Below are positions 1 to 16,531 of a DNA stretch of 64,000 nt, piece by piece. This DNA is from Ettlia oleoabundans. Taxonomy: Eukaryota > Chlorophyta > Chlorophyceae > Chlamydomonadales. The DNA lies in NCBI GenBank assembly GCA_019693395.1, contig JAAMXP010001835.1, positions 32,834 to 96,833 of the forward strand, read 5' to 3'. The notes below the pieces were generated by a model, which saw only the letters and a program-made list of their open reading frames with translations, was not told where the DNA came from and did not search any database. A program made the position numbers and the translations under genes. Every line of letters begins with the position of its first letter. Positions within the stretch are counted from its first letter, which is position 1.

Positions 1-904
1 CCACGGCAAGCTGGCGAAACTCATTTTCTAATATGCTGGGCAACGACATGCTGTGCCTCAGAGTGTAAGGATGGAGGACCCGCCTCGAAAAGACTTGCTG
101 TCCGCAACCGGGACGCCTGCCGCAAAAGTTTATTAAACTTGGCCACAGCGGCAGCAATGGCGGTGACAAGGTTGGCCGGCTGCACAGCGTATTGCTGGCT
201 TTAAGGCACAGTTTACCTCCGGTGCTTCAGTCAGTGCTATTGTTCCGCGCTCTCAGAACTGCAGGTGCTGTCACGCAGCTCTGGTCAACCAGCCCCAAGT
301 GTTATGGCAAGAATTTGCACGGCATACGCCCAAAGTAAGTCCGTTGACGGTGTTCCGCCAATAGCGCGGTTGCCAGGCGGGTTCGAATCGCCGTGGATCG
401 GGAAACGCCCTTACTACAAGCCCGCAAGGCAGGGGGTTCGTCAAACATGCAGGACTCGCACTCCCTGCGTATCCTGCCCTTCTGACTTAGCAGCAGGTTT
501 TGGTTGCCGCTTGCAGTACACTTCGTGTGGTCGCGCCTGGGCAAGTTTGCTCCCAACATTCTCGCCTTTTTCTCGCGGTTCCCAACACTGCTGATCACAC
601 ATCTACACTAGTTCTCATGCAACCAACAACCGTGGGCTTCAGGCTGGCCAACCACCTAGGCCTCTATTTGCTTGGAACGGTCTAATACTTTCAAACGGTC
701 ACCGTGATCCCATCGGGCAGGTATCCTTGTGCTAAGAGCAGCAGGAAGACACTTGCGTTTGCAAACCCTGCTGGTCCTTTCCCTCAGCTCGGCCCGGGAA
801 TGCGAGCGCAGGGTGCAGAAGCACCCCAGCTCGCGCAACACGCTACGTTGAACCGTGGCACTTTACGCCTCTGACTCCGCCCGCCGCCTCCTGCAGACGG
901 CAAC
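1..904. other. Left-edge region without a supported gene
   Basis: Short open frames on both strands overlap one another and none shows a recognisable domain, a consistent exon chain or a transit peptide. The right part is presumably promoter and 5' leader of the SCY1-like gene that starts at 905. The left part may be the end of a gene lying outside the window, but nothing in it can be assigned. Confidence 0.5.
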
Positions 905-3900
905 ATGTTCTCGCGCCTCACAGCCCTTGTAGGCGGCGGCAGCTCGCTACCTTTCGATTTGGGCGAAGAATATCCCAGCTCCTCGGCTTTTTGTGGCTGG
1001 AAGCACTTCCGTGGCACCAGCAAAGCGGATGGCTCTGCAGTGTCAGTCTTCCGCCTGGCCGCCACAAGCAAGGGCGACCAGCGGCTGGAGGCCGGAAGAA
1101 ACGCAGCAAAACGTCTGCGCACGCTGCGGCACCCCAACATCCTAACGTTCAAGGAGCTGGTAGAGGTAGAGGAGCGCTCTGAGGCAGTCATCTACCTCGT
1201 CACTGAGCCAGTCACGCCCTTGGATGTCGTACTCAGCCAAACAATGGCAGCTGTGGATGACCTGAATCAATATCTGACAGTGGGGTTGGGCGCGGTGGTT
1301 GGTGCATTGTCGTTCTTGACCAATGACTGCGGTTTGGTCCATGGAGCTGTCTGCATGTCAGCAGTGATGGTGACCCAGACGCTGGATTGGAAGCTGCACG
1401 GCTTTGATGTGATGTCTGAGCACCAATTCGCCAGCCAGTCCGACTTGCCCCTCACGGCTGCAGCCTGGCTTGTGCCGCAGCAATACAAGCCTGGAGAGGT
1501 TGCCAAGGGTGATTGGCAGGTAATCGATGAGCAGCACAGTCCCACCATAAGCAAGTGGTGCAGGCATTGCCCACTGTTGTCACTCCCACTCGAACATATG
1601 GCTTCAACTGCGCAGGCAGTCAAGGACGGGCCTGCCTGGGGGGTTGATGCCTGGGGCCTGGGCTGCCTCATGCAGGAGGTCTACAGTGGTAGCCCGCTAT
1701 CTCGCACAGAGGATCTCCGAAACACCGGTGAGGAACGGGGAAAATTTGGGTAGTCGGGGTTGGGCAAACAGCAACCTCTTCCCCCCACATAGTGCCCGGT
1801 GCATGGAAGCTATGACCTTATCGCCTTTCATGCCTGCTGTAGAGCGCATTCCCAAGGAACTGCTGCAATACTATCAGCGTCTGCTGGCCTCACAGCCAGC
1901 ACGGCGCTTGAACCCGCGGCAGCTGCTGGAGGCGGGGGTGCTGCGCAACAGGCTATCAGATGCCACCAGCTTCCTTGAAAACCTTGCAATCAAGGACGCC
2001 ATGGAGAAGGTGGGATGCACGGCGCCTCCTCAGTTCCTGACTTTCCTCCGCCTTTGCCTGGCATTGCACTGCTACTCGTGCTTGAACATTCCGCATTCAA
2101 CCATCCGAAACAGCATGATTTGGCAGAACAAAATGGCTGCTCGTTCCTGTGACTTGCTTGCTGTCTGCAGGACCTATTTTTTAAGAAGCTGCCGAGCCTT
2201 TTACCATCCATTCCCACCCTTGTGGCCCAGCGCAAGTTGCTGCCCATGCTGGCCAATGCCATTGAGTTCGGGGGGGCGCCTCCGGTGAGTGGGCAAAACC
2301 CATTCGCAAACCCATTCGCCAGAGTTGACCTCAGTTCAATGCACATAGTTCTGTAGCCTCGATTGACGCATCCACTGCTCAGGGCCCGCATACAGGTTGC
2401 ATTGACGACGCTGCTAGAAATTGGCAAGACGCTCCCAGAGGAGGACTATTCCAAGCAGGTCTGTGCCTGCCGCAGATGTCGTGGCATGCTTGATGCACCA
2501 TACAGTGTAGAATGCATCCCACTGTCACACCATCTGTCACACAGTCGGTCCGACAGAAGCTAATGTGCAGCTGGATTGGCGTGTGCAGGTGGTTCCTATC
2601 CTCACGAAACTGTTTGCTTCCAGCGATCGTGGCATTCGTCGTGGCCTGTTGGAGAACATTGCCACTTTTGGGCCTTCCCTTCAAAACAAAGTCGTAGAGG
2701 AGCAGGTGCAGTGCCGCCATCATCTTTATCGAGTCCCCACCATGGAGGCGGATCTGCTATCAATGGTTTTGTGCTGGGGGCCACAAGGCATGGATGCATG
2801 CATCTGGGTGATTTCTCGTGCCCCACGCTCAACTGAGAATGTGGCCGGTAAACCTTGTCAGAGATAGTGCAATTCCGAGAAAGTTTGGATTCCCGGTGTA
2901 AGTTGATGAAGCAGATCTCCGCCTTTCACTTGGGTCCAATGCGTGCAGATATACAATCAGGTGGCATCTGGCTTCAGCGATGGCAATCCCTACCTGCGTG
3001 AGCTCACGCTGAAAGCCATGGCAGTGCTGGGACCAAAGCTGAGCCAGAAGACGCTGAATCAGTCACTGCTGAAGCACCTGGCCAAGCTTCAGGTGTTTGT
3101 CAGCAATCTTGCAGCAAATTTTGGGTAGAGCTTTATCATTGCCTTGCTGTGGCACCAGTGGTGTTCGAGATGATGTGTGCTGCTTTGCTTTGCAAGTGTT
3201 CCAGTGAGAAGAGCGGGGTGGCTACAGGCAGCTAGACATCCATCATCCCCATCTACATGCACATTCTGGCAGTGTCTTTTGTTGTAGGTGGACGAGGAGG
3301 CCTCCATTCGCGCAAACACCACAGTGTTGCTGGGCAACCTGGCAAGCCATTTGTCAGGTGTGTGGCTGTGTTGGCAGCTTGTGAGGTGCTGAGAAACCAT
3401 GCATTTTGCTCAGCAACACTTGCTGAGAACATCCCAAGTCTGCATATGTCCCAAGCTGCACATGCCTTGCAGAAGCCACGTGCAAAAAGGTACTGCTGAA
3501 TGCCTTCACCCGTGCGCTGAGAGATGGTTTCCCGCCGGCCCGTGTGGCTGGACTTAAGGCCATTGTGGCCACGGCCCAATACCACAGCCCTGAGGATGCT
3601 GCCACGCGTGTTCTTCCGGCCGTGGGGCCGCTCTGCATCGATGCTGTGCATGAGGTGCGCACCTCAGCGCTTGCTTGTGTGGAGCGATTCACCAAGGAAC
3701 TGCAACAAAACCACAGGAAGCTAGAGCGCAAGGCGGCGGCGATGCAGGAGGGCGAGGCAGGAGCAGGCTCGGATGCAAATGCCCCCCCTGGCAGCAATGG
3801 GGGCAGCAGCCTCCTGAACAGCGTGGGCTGGGCAGTCAGCAACCTTGGGCTGGGTCGCAGCACTGCGACAGATGCAGCAGCAGCAAAACCGACGTTACAA

Positions 3901-4576
3901 TCGGCGAGCATGCAGCCTGCGGCAGCGGCATCTCTCCCTGCTGGCAGCCTCCCACCGGCGCCCGCACCATCAGCATCTTTGAAGGCAGTTGGCACGCAAG
4001 CTGCACCTCCAGCCGCCAGTAGCGGTGGCTGGGAAGATATGGACGATGATGCTTTGGAGGACATGATGGGAGCCGATGACCTGGAGGCTGGTAGGTGGTG
4101 TGCTGCTGCGGCGTGGCGAAGAACCACTCGTGTCATGCACCCACCTCAGGATGTTGGCCAATGCAACTGCTGGTCAAGCACATTTCACCGTACCAATGTT
4201 TGCAGACGAACAAGCGGCGCGGCAGCGGCTATCAAAAATAGGGCTGCCCAGCAGCAAAGGCATGACAGCAAGCCGGCCTGCAGCTGCATTACACTCAGCG
4301 AAAGCAGCTGAAGCACCGAAGAGTGGTGGTGAAGGGCCGGGATGGGACAACACGGATGGCGGCGTGACGGCTTTTGTTGCAGGACGTAGCAGAACAACCG
4401 CAGCTCGCCCTACAGCACAATCTGTTGCACTGTCTGCAGCACGGCGGCCGGTGGGTGCTCGGGCAGCGGGCAGCAGCCTCGCTGGTGGCAGCAGCAACCT
4501 GCGGAAGCCTAGTAGTGGTGGCGGGATGAAATTGGGGTCCAAGCTCAAGGAGGACAGTGATTTTTTGGAGTGGTAA
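905..4576 (+). CDS. SCY1: SCY1-like (SCYL1-type) pseudokinase with HEAT repeats
   Basis: Ten exons join in phase to a 796-aa protein: 905-1519, 1616-1727, 1843-2009, 2171-2284, 2396-2458, 2589-2705, 2949-3092, 3288-3357, 3473-4090, 4206-4576. Residues 1-250 form a protein-kinase-like fold with the SCY1 hallmarks RLRTLRHPNILTF, LVPQQYKPGE and WGVDAWGLGCLMQEVYSG, but catalytic HRD and DFG motifs are replaced (LVHGAV, LHGFD), as in the family, so it is a pseudokinase. Residues about 270-590 are HEAT-like repeats with RELTLKAMAVLGPKLSQ and VLLNAFTRALRDGFPPAR. The rest is an Ala/Ser/Gly-rich low-complexity tail ending KLKEDSDFLEW. Known family members act in Golgi-ER COPI traffic and tRNA export. 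The start was chosen because it opens the kinase-like domain directly. A TGTAA motif lies at 4742-4746. Identification is firm; the role is from family knowledge. Confidence 0.93.
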
Positions 4577-4975
4577 TCTGACAAGTTCATTTGTCAGCTC
4601 ACCAGCGCAACATGGGACATGTATTGGTACACCAAGTCCATCAAAAGCCAGGGGCAAGCAGCCTCAATCAGTCGAAATTCCCTACTTGATCCGGTGCAGG
4701 CACAAGCAGCGGATACACAGCATGGTTTGCTAGTCAGATAGTGTAAAGTTGCAGGACTGTGGTTACAGGGCGCAAAGAGGTGTACCAGCATTGCTGGCTT
4801 GGAGATGGGCGCATTGGGATGCCGCCCCAACAGCTGCAGCTGGATGCAAGTTGCTGGATGCTGCCGCCAGGCTGTCATGATGACAGAAGGATCAGCCTCG
4901 GCTCGGCCCTTCTTCCATGCGAAATTTATCCTGTGCGCTTCCATATAAAAAGCGGAGTACGCTTGGCGCAACGGC
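4577..4975. other. Intergenic: SCY1 3' end and DHQS promoter
   Basis: About 400 bp between two tandem genes. It holds a TGTAA poly(A)-type motif at 4742-4746 for the upstream gene, and presumably the promoter and leader of the dehydroquinate synthase gene. Small overlapping open frames here show no coding features. Confidence 0.5.
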
Positions 4976-7467
<2,492 letters not shown>

Positions 7468-7710
7468 GTTGCCAGCGATTACATAGTCAAGATGGTTGGG
7501 CGGCTCATTCTTTATTGTAACCATACATCCACTGCATGATTGCTTCAACCTCAACCTCAGAAGCTGAAACTTGTAACAATCTCAACAGCAAGTTGTTGCA
7601 CAGTGAGCGCAAAGTAATAACCCAGGTGCTACAAAAATTTTCTAAGAAACAGTGAAGTAAATCAAGCCGGCGCACTCTGCGAGCAACAGGCAATCGTACA
7701 GTAGCTGTTG

Positions 7711-8407
7711 TCAGTCCCCCTTGACGCCGATAGCTACCTGCGGTACCTGCAACGTCAGCATAATGAAGAAAGCAAGGTGCTATTTTACGGGCTGAGTTCA
7801 GGTGGGGTGGGGGTGGGGTTTGGGGCAATAGGAGGACAAGACAAAGCATTGCAGCGCCACCTCTTTTAGACTTCCAGCACACAAGACCAACAAAGGGCCG
7901 CACGCACTCCCACAGTTCACCCAGGCTCACCTCATTCCCGGCATCATCATGCGTTGATGGGTTCTCTACTAACACTGTTGTTGTTTTGTTCTGTTGCTGC
8001 TGCTGCGGTGGCTGTGCTGGCTGCGATGGCTGTTGCGGCCGTGCCGCCATGCTGCCACTGCTGCTGGGCGCCGATGTTGTCGGCACCTGTGTTACGCTGT
8101 TGCACACTGCACACCGAACAGACAACGCTCCCCAAGCGTATGCCAGGGTGACTGAGCAGCCGCTGCAGACAATGTGGCCAAGCTGGTTGGACTGCGATGC
8201 ATCTGATGTGGTTCCACACACGCTGCAGAGAACTGCATTGGCTCCCCGTGGGTACATTAACACGACCTGCAAGGTGGTGCGATGGCGTGGGCAGCCACAT
8301 CATGTCCAGTTTGCCTTGCACCAATGACAACCATAGCTGCATGCCTCAACTTCACAACATTGCCTGGCCAGAGAGCCGATGAAGCAGCCACAGCAAACTG
8401 CCTGCAT
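7711..8407 (-). CDS. LSD1-type zinc-finger protein
   Basis: Three exons on the minus strand (8407-8315, 8266-7931, 7746-7711) give 154 aa. Joined across a 48-nt GC-AG intron, residues 27-47 recreate the complete zf-LSD1 signature: CHWCK, then VVLMYPRGANAV, then LCSVC. A second finger follows (CSGCSVTLAYAWGA, then CAVC). After it comes a Gln/Pro-rich linker and an ENP-containing tail ending VPQVAIGVKGD, which resembles the C-terminus of plant LSD1/LOL proteins (zinc-finger regulators of cell death and stress). Plant LSD1 has three fingers and LOL proteins often two. The first 30 residues are unusually Cys-rich (Cys 5, 6, 8, 17, 18, 23, 27, 30). The ATG at 8407 lies 42 bp from an assembly gap, so further 5' exons cannot be excluded. 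Function is inferred from the family. Confidence 0.85.
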
Positions 8408-8448
8408 GCCAGTGCACCTGGCCCTATCTGATATTCAATAGCCCCGCG

Positions 8449-8504
8449 NNNNNNNNNNNNNNNNNNNNNNNNNNNNNNNNNNNNNNNNNNNNNNNNNNNN
8501 NNNN
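8449..8504. other. Assembly gap (56 N)
   Basis: A run of N separates the 5' end of the LSD1-type gene from a possible membrane-protein fragment. The true size is unknown, and any 3' end of the fragment would lie in it. Confidence 0.99.
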
Positions 8505-8829
8505 AAAATACCTAAACAAAAGCATGACAACATATGCAACGACCAAAGCCAGGCCTATGGCTGCAGTTGTTGTTGTACCCACCCGACACTGTGCATTGCT
8601 GCAGCACAGCTGCGCCATGTCCGCTGCTGGGGGAGGAGGTGCGACACTGGTGATGGTGGAACATCTCGCACACCTGCGCAAGAAGTAGTGAGGACTGGTG
8701 GGTGGCGGGTGGGTGGGTGTGACAGAGCAGGGCTGATGTGGGTGCTAAAACAACACAGGACTCACCGAACATGCTGAGCAGGAGCAGCGTATACAAGGAC
8801 CGACTGACATCCCGCACAGACCACTCTTT
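8505..8829 (-). CDS. Possible partial gene for a small membrane protein
   Basis: Two minus-strand segments, 8829-8766 and 8673-8505, join in phase across a normal GT-AG intron. They encode a Leu-rich stretch (SLYTLLLLSMFG), a Pro-rich loop, a Cys pair region (LCCSNAQCR) and a clear transmembrane segment, AAIGLALVVAYVVMLLF, that runs into the assembly gap. I do not recognise the family. The upstream exon and start codon were not found. It could be the C-terminal part of a tail-anchored protein. Because neither end is visible and there is no homologue in mind, confidence is low. Confidence 0.35.
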
Positions 8830-9810
8830 CTGCGGTAGACGGCAGGCGGGGAGGCGGCCGGTGTCAGCGGCAGCCAACAGGGCGCCAGATGGGTCTATGC
8901 TCCCTTATTCCATCACGCTACACAATTGAGCACGCCGACTAAGCATTCCTGTGCGGAGGCGGGCGCTCCAGAACCTGTCCGCAACACACCTGCCGGAGGC
9001 CCTTGTGCGGGCCGCATGGTGTGATCGTCGAGGAAAATCAACAGCTGATACAAGGCACCCTGGACTCAACCCAGCTTTTCAGTACCCGCTATTTGATGTC
9101 GGTGATGCTGATGGACAAGGAAACGCAAGGCGGAGTGTCAAAAGGTCTTGAGTGTTGGAGGATTGCTTATATCACAAGGAAACCCGTGCCACATCATGAA
9201 ACGGGGGTGCCACCTGGCAGCGCTACACCCTGCTCTCCCGTCCCAGAACAGCAGAGAAGATAGAGCGCCCCCCCTCCGCCCTTTGTTCACCTCACATTCA
9301 CACACACACAAATTTGTTATCTGCAGAAAGGCCTGCAGGTGGATACCTTGGCCCTCAGCTTCCATTCCAGATTATTGATCAGCACCAAACTTTATCTTTG
9401 TATCCAACATCTGTATCCAGCTGTGCTGAAAACAGATGGGCCGTTTTACACGTGTGTATGACGAACCTTGGATCAAATTTAGATTCATGTGAAAGCGTTG
9501 AGCATTGTTTCCAAAAATGGGGTGCAGGAGTGGGGCATGAAATGGTGGTATTGGTGGTCATAGGAGACGCCACGAATGGATGGGCATCAAGCACACTTAA
9601 AATTGATGTGTACAAGGGTTGTGGCAACGTCGGTTGCTTACACACATGCAGAACATCTTTGAACATGGGGCCCTCATCCCTCGCTATGTAAACGGGTCGC
9701 GAATTGTTGCAAAAGCCCCATAAGTGGCGGTGGGAGACGCTTACAGGCCCAAGCCCAGAACAGCAGGTCGGATGTGCGGATGCTTGTGGCCTGGACAAGA
9801 CGACAGGCGA
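8830..9810. other. Unresolved region, weak plus-strand coding signal
   Basis: No gene can be placed firmly. On the plus strand, 9015-9140 is open with a plausible residue mix (IVEENQQLIQGTLDST) and is followed by a typical acceptor at about 9327 opening a frame to 9691, but the phases do not give a recognisable protein. The part near 9741-9745 carries a minus-strand TGTAA motif for ATG18, so the right side is probably its 3' untranslated region. A CA-repeat tract lies at about 9295-9309. Confidence 0.3.
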
Positions 9811-11925
9811 TCAAAACTGTACAAACGATTGCTGCTCACAGGAACCCCCTTTTACCGGGTCGAACGTGGCTTTGTAGCAGCCACCAGCCGCAGTGACCAC
9901 AAGCAGCGTGGATGGGCCTTTGCCAAATTGCACCAACGCGCGCCGCGTATCTGGCAGGCGTAGCTGGGCAAAGGAGCGCTCAGAAGCAAAGTATGAGGCA
10001 CCCACCGGCAGATAAGACTACACAGAGGATGAGGCAAAACAGGCAGGCGTCAGCACGATACCACGATCTTTGACTCAGCACGCCGGCATGGCATGAAAGC
10101 CCTGCTGAGGCCCACATGCAGCCCAGTCAGGCGGTCCAAAAGCTAGCGATTGTGCATAGTGATTGAAACAACTGCACTAACCTTGACAAATGATAGCGAT
10201 GATAGGGGGTTGCTGCGGCCTGAGGTGCCACCCCTTTGGCTGTTATCGCCCTGCTGCTGTTGCTGCCGGGTGCTGTCAACACTGCCTCCCTCGCCTTCTG
10301 TTAAGCCCCTGCTGCTGCTGTCGCCATTTTGCCTGCTGCCAGACACACTGAACACGTGTGCAGTGCCCTTGTCGCTGGTCGCTGCTACCCAGTCAGGCTG
10401 GTCGCCATGGCTGAAGGCCAGGCTGTAGATGGTTGCTGGGTCCGACCCCCGCCGGAGCTCCCGCAGCTTCGTGCCCTCTGCTGTTGACCAAATCCGAATC
10501 TGCGATAATGAGGCAGGCGCAAGAGGAAAGAACCTACAGCCTTGATTTGCGCTGGTGCCAGCATACCCGGAAGTGACGCTGGTTGTTGAGCACAAAGTCA
10601 GACAGGTGGTATTAGCGTTGGTTGTATGCTTACCAGCGTCCCTTTTTGGCTGGCTGTGGCAAGGAGCTTGCCGTTGCTGTTGAGAGCTAGAGCCGCTAAA
10701 GAGGTGTTGTGCGCAGTGATGAACTTGGTGCGTCTTGTCTCGTACAGCTCGACACGCACCTGCAGGGTTCTTGCATGGGTGAGTTCTCCAAGCAAATTCA
10801 GGCCAGCTACACACACATGTCATGCCTGACCGCAAGTGACACCGTATGGTGCTCCCCAAGCATCATATGCCATCCAGCCAGCTTTCTCTGGAGGCAGGGA
10901 TTAAGGTGAATAAGGGGGTGTCCAAGCTAAACAGGAACGAGTCGTAAGCAATGTCAGGCTAACCTGGCCGGCATGCAGGCCCGGGCATGCCAGCACTGCC
11001 GCGTCGGCACTGGGGGAGAGCGCCATGAGTCCAGCCGGGTTGCTCAAAGTCTCGATGGCGTGAAGCAGTCGAAGGTCAGCAAAGTTGTAAACTAGGACGC
11101 GATGCTCCAAGGCCACAGCTATGCGGTCCTTCCTCAACTTTACTGCCAGCACCTGAATCCAGGTACAGGGCGGGGTGGTTGCGTGGCTGCTAGTGGAAAG
11201 AGGTTCAACCAGGAAATGGGGTTTTGACTACCAATATCATAATCACAACAAGTGAGTCAGGCCTGTGAAAATGCGCATGCTGGGCCAAAAAGGTCGGGCT
11301 GTAATGTCAAAGGGCAATGAATGTGACAACACTGGGTCTATACATGGCAACCAGGAGTGAAGGAGCATATTGTTGATAGGCAAGGGAACCTACATTGTTG
11401 CGGAAGGAGAGCTCGCCAATCGCCCTCAGCTGTTGGTCGTCCCAAATGATTGCTTTCGTAGGTGGGTACTTGGGAGTGGTGCCACCGCCCACAAGACAGA
11501 AAATGTTGCAACGGAACAGCATCTCCACCACCACAACCTCACCATCCTCAAACTCCCGCCGGAACTGCATATTGTATCATATCAGACAGGCAGATCCACA
11601 GCAGCGAGAAGGCATTAGCAGGGAGATGAGCAGCAGGGGGTGCGTGCAACTAATTAGGGAGGCACCCGGGAGGCGGGCAGGCGGGGGCGGCACAGGGTGT
11701 CCACGGCCGGGCGCGCTCTCGGCGCAGACAGTCGGAACGCGTTTAGCGCAGATAAGTGCTAACGTTTTTGTGCGGTTCTCAGCTGCCGTTGCTTTCCTCG
11801 TCTCAACTCTCTCTTGCCTGCTCTCGGGTTGGGTCGGTGCTAAAGACACGGAAACCCCCTCCTCTTACGCCGGTATTTATGGTCGTGACAACGCATGTGC
11901 CGTCTTGGTTGAAGCTAAGGCCCAT
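9811..11925 (-). CDS. ATG18: ATG18/WIPI beta-propeller (PROPPIN)
   Basis: Six exons (11925-11818, 11564-11394, 11152-10964, 10759-10634, 10499-10182, 10017-9811) give 372 aa. The PROPPIN family binds PI3P/PI(3,5)P2 on autophagic and endosomal membranes. Diagnostic features: FNQDGTC at the start, [38 protein letters not shown] and the lipid-binding LRRG in [19 protein letters not shown], and the C-terminus [13 protein letters not shown]. Between blades 5 and 6 there is a Ser/Gly/Gln-rich loop of about 50 residues. Intron 1 has a GC donor (GAGCAG then gcaaga), the only choice that keeps frame. The start at 11925 fits the family N-terminus, but an upstream in-frame extension without a stop is open for some codons. 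Which paralogue group (WIPI1/2 or WIPI3/4) cannot be told safely by eye. Confidence 0.92.
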
Positions 11926-12611
11926 CCCACGGAACCTGACCTCTCGATCTCTTGCGAACTGGTTACCTCGGGGCCTTTAAGTAGATGCTACCCTCAGGTG
12001 CAGGGGTCCCCCAAGAAGTAAGCTGCGTGTTGACAAAATCACTGTTGGCAAAGCAGGCCCAGCAAGGCACCTCAGTTGATAAGTGGGTCACCCACTTTCC
12101 GTTTCCCCATATACATGCAGTGCACTCTGCCAGCCCACACGACATTGGCTGAATACTGTAGGAACTGTACCGAACGAGTTCAGTTTACCCAGTTAGATCG
12201 GTGTGGCGACCATCTCAATCAAGCCGTCTTGAGTGGAGTATCTGCTCAGGTGACCGAGGTTATTTGCGATGCCCTGATGACAACCAGCAACACGGGTTAG
12301 CACATGCTTGATTGCCCCCCACAGCATTGCATCCCCCTCCCACTGGGCCTGAATTGCATAATGGTACCACCAGCGGTGAGGTTCCCTATGGCCATGGTGT
12401 GGCACCCCCGCCCGCATTGGTGCACCAAAGCACTCATCGTCCAGCTGTCTGCCAAGTCGGCAAAGCCGTACTGGCGAACAGCGGCCCCCAGCTATAGACT
12501 TGCACCTGACTTCAATGAGGTGGATGCCTGTCCTGCCAATGGGCCAGGCGGTACACAGTTTATCACGGATTTTTGCTTTGCATGTGTGCATGTGTCATTG
12601 ACGAAGCAAAG
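11926..12611. other. Intergenic between divergent ATG18 and unknown plastid gene
   Basis: About 690 bp upstream of both flanking genes. Long overlapping open frames on both strands at 12190-12630 share no domain, exon chain or residue pattern that I would accept as coding. The region presumably holds both promoters. Confidence 0.45.
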
Positions 12612-13734
12612 ATGCAGTCAATATCTTTGACAAGCGCCGTTCAACTGCGGCTGGGGCTCGTTGGAGCCAACAGGCCCAGGCGACCGCTGAGAGTGGGCAG
12701 ACCCCTCCACATTGTTTCTGTGTTTGGAAAGGGCGGCGGAGACAAGGAGGTGGGTTCGGCCCGCCTGACCCACTTCTAGGCACTGCCGCCGCCAGTGCCG
12801 CCAGTGACCTCACCAGCGCCTCTTTTGTCAATGCAGGACGCGGCACGCAAAGCGTTACAGGATGCTTTTGCAGGTAAGGTAAACAGCTTGTCAATGAAGC
12901 CAATGAAACATGTGGCAGTGGTAGGTGGCTGGGGTTCAGCAGCCCTTGCGTAAGCTAGGGTATCGTGACAAGTTTTCGAGTTCTCATGGCCCGCCCCTTT
13001 GTGCTCTTAAGTTGTGCTCAGGAAAGAAAGACCCATTCCAACTGGCGGAAGAGAGAAATCGCAAACGTAGTGGCGGCGGCGGTGACGGCGGCAGTGGAGG
13101 GGGCGGCAAGGGAGGGGGCAGCGGCGGAGGGGGGGTCGATTGGAGCGAATGGGGCGACAACTTCAAAAGGGGGGCTTCAAACTTCTTCAAAACTGTTGCC
13201 ACAGTCTTGCTTTTTGCAGCAGCCCTTGGTGCTCTTGCACTATGGAAGCCTCTCCTGAGCCTCCTTTCGACGCTGGTGAGCCGTGACATGCTGGGGTGCT
13301 CCCTCGATGCCCGTCAAAGTGCCTCTGTTGAGCACCTTGTAGTAAGCTTTAGGGCACCCATTGCCCTTTGCCACTGCAGGTCCGCATGACACTGCGGCTG
13401 GATCGCAACAACCCACGAGCGCAGCTGGCCCAGCAGCAGTCTGCCCCGCAGGTGGGACAGGAGGGAGGGATGTTATATGGCGTGGGACTGAGGCTTTATT
13501 GCCTTGCACACGCATCTCCTCCAATCATCATAAACCAGCGACCCGGGAGCCCAGCGATATACCCACAAACACATAACCATCCGCACCCATATGACAAACA
13601 ACAAACCTGTGCACCATCCCCTCCCGCAACGTGCTGACACGGCGCTGTTGCAGGTGGACCTCTCAACCAAGGACACCTTGTCAAATGTGGAGGAAGCTGT
13701 CATCAGCAAGTATGCAACAGATGAGGATGAGTAA
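12612..13734 (+). CDS. Unknown plastid-targeted single-pass membrane protein with Gly-rich hinge
   Basis: Five exons (12612-12749, 12837-12873, 13022-13275, 13380-13451, 13654-13734) join to 193 aa. Residues 1-40 look like a plastid transit peptide: Ser/Arg/Val-rich with no acidic residue, and VSVFGKGGGDKE near the likely cleavage region. Then comes a short charged helix (DAARKALQDAFA), KKDPFQLAEERNRKR, a run of about 25 mostly Gly residues, DWSEWGDNF, and one transmembrane helix at about 117-140 (VATVLLFAAALGALALW). The tail after it is polar and ends in acidic ATDEDE. The start at 12612 was preferred to an in-frame ATG at 12582, because the longer form would put acidic residues in the transit peptide. 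I do not recognise the family. A thylakoid or envelope location is inference. Confidence 0.75.
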
Positions 13735-13989
13735 TCAGAGGAAAAATAAACGTTGGGTCTCCCGGGAACCCATCCTCAGGTTCCGCTTGACCACTCACTG
13801 ACAGTCACCATACATAACTCACCATGCAGGCAGTGTGATGCCATGGCTTTGTCCTTGTCCTAGTGTTACATAATACAGGCTTTTATGTTGTTAAGTGGGG
13901 CAGGCTAAAGCAAGTTAAACGCAAAGCAAATAAATTGGAAGAGTAGCAGGACAGTGACCCAAATGTAGGAGGTGTCACACATGTCAGCT

Positions 13990-16531
<2,542 letters not shown>

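Noticed and set aside
376..400. A gggttcgaatc element like the T-loop of a tRNA
   Set aside because: The flanking bases do not form a five-pair T stem around the loop, and no acceptor, D or anticodon arm can be built upstream.
3354..4136. 260-codon minus-strand open frame
   Set aside because: It lies opposite the long SCY1 exon 3473-4090 and is a shadow of its GC-rich third positions; it has no domain and no exon partners.
9379..9798. 139-codon minus-strand open frame
   Set aside because: It lies directly downstream of the ATG18 stop and includes its TGTAA signal; it is most likely 3' untranslated or intergenic sequence.
12582..12611. Upstream in-frame ATG for the unknown plastid gene
   Set aside because: It would add an acidic, Cys-containing extension before an otherwise standard transit peptide; the ATG at 12612 is preferred.
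12193..12630. Overlapping open frames on both strands between ATG18 and the unknown plastid gene
   Set aside because: Neither has recognisable motifs, partners in phase, or a start in good context; both are in the promoter interval of divergent genes.
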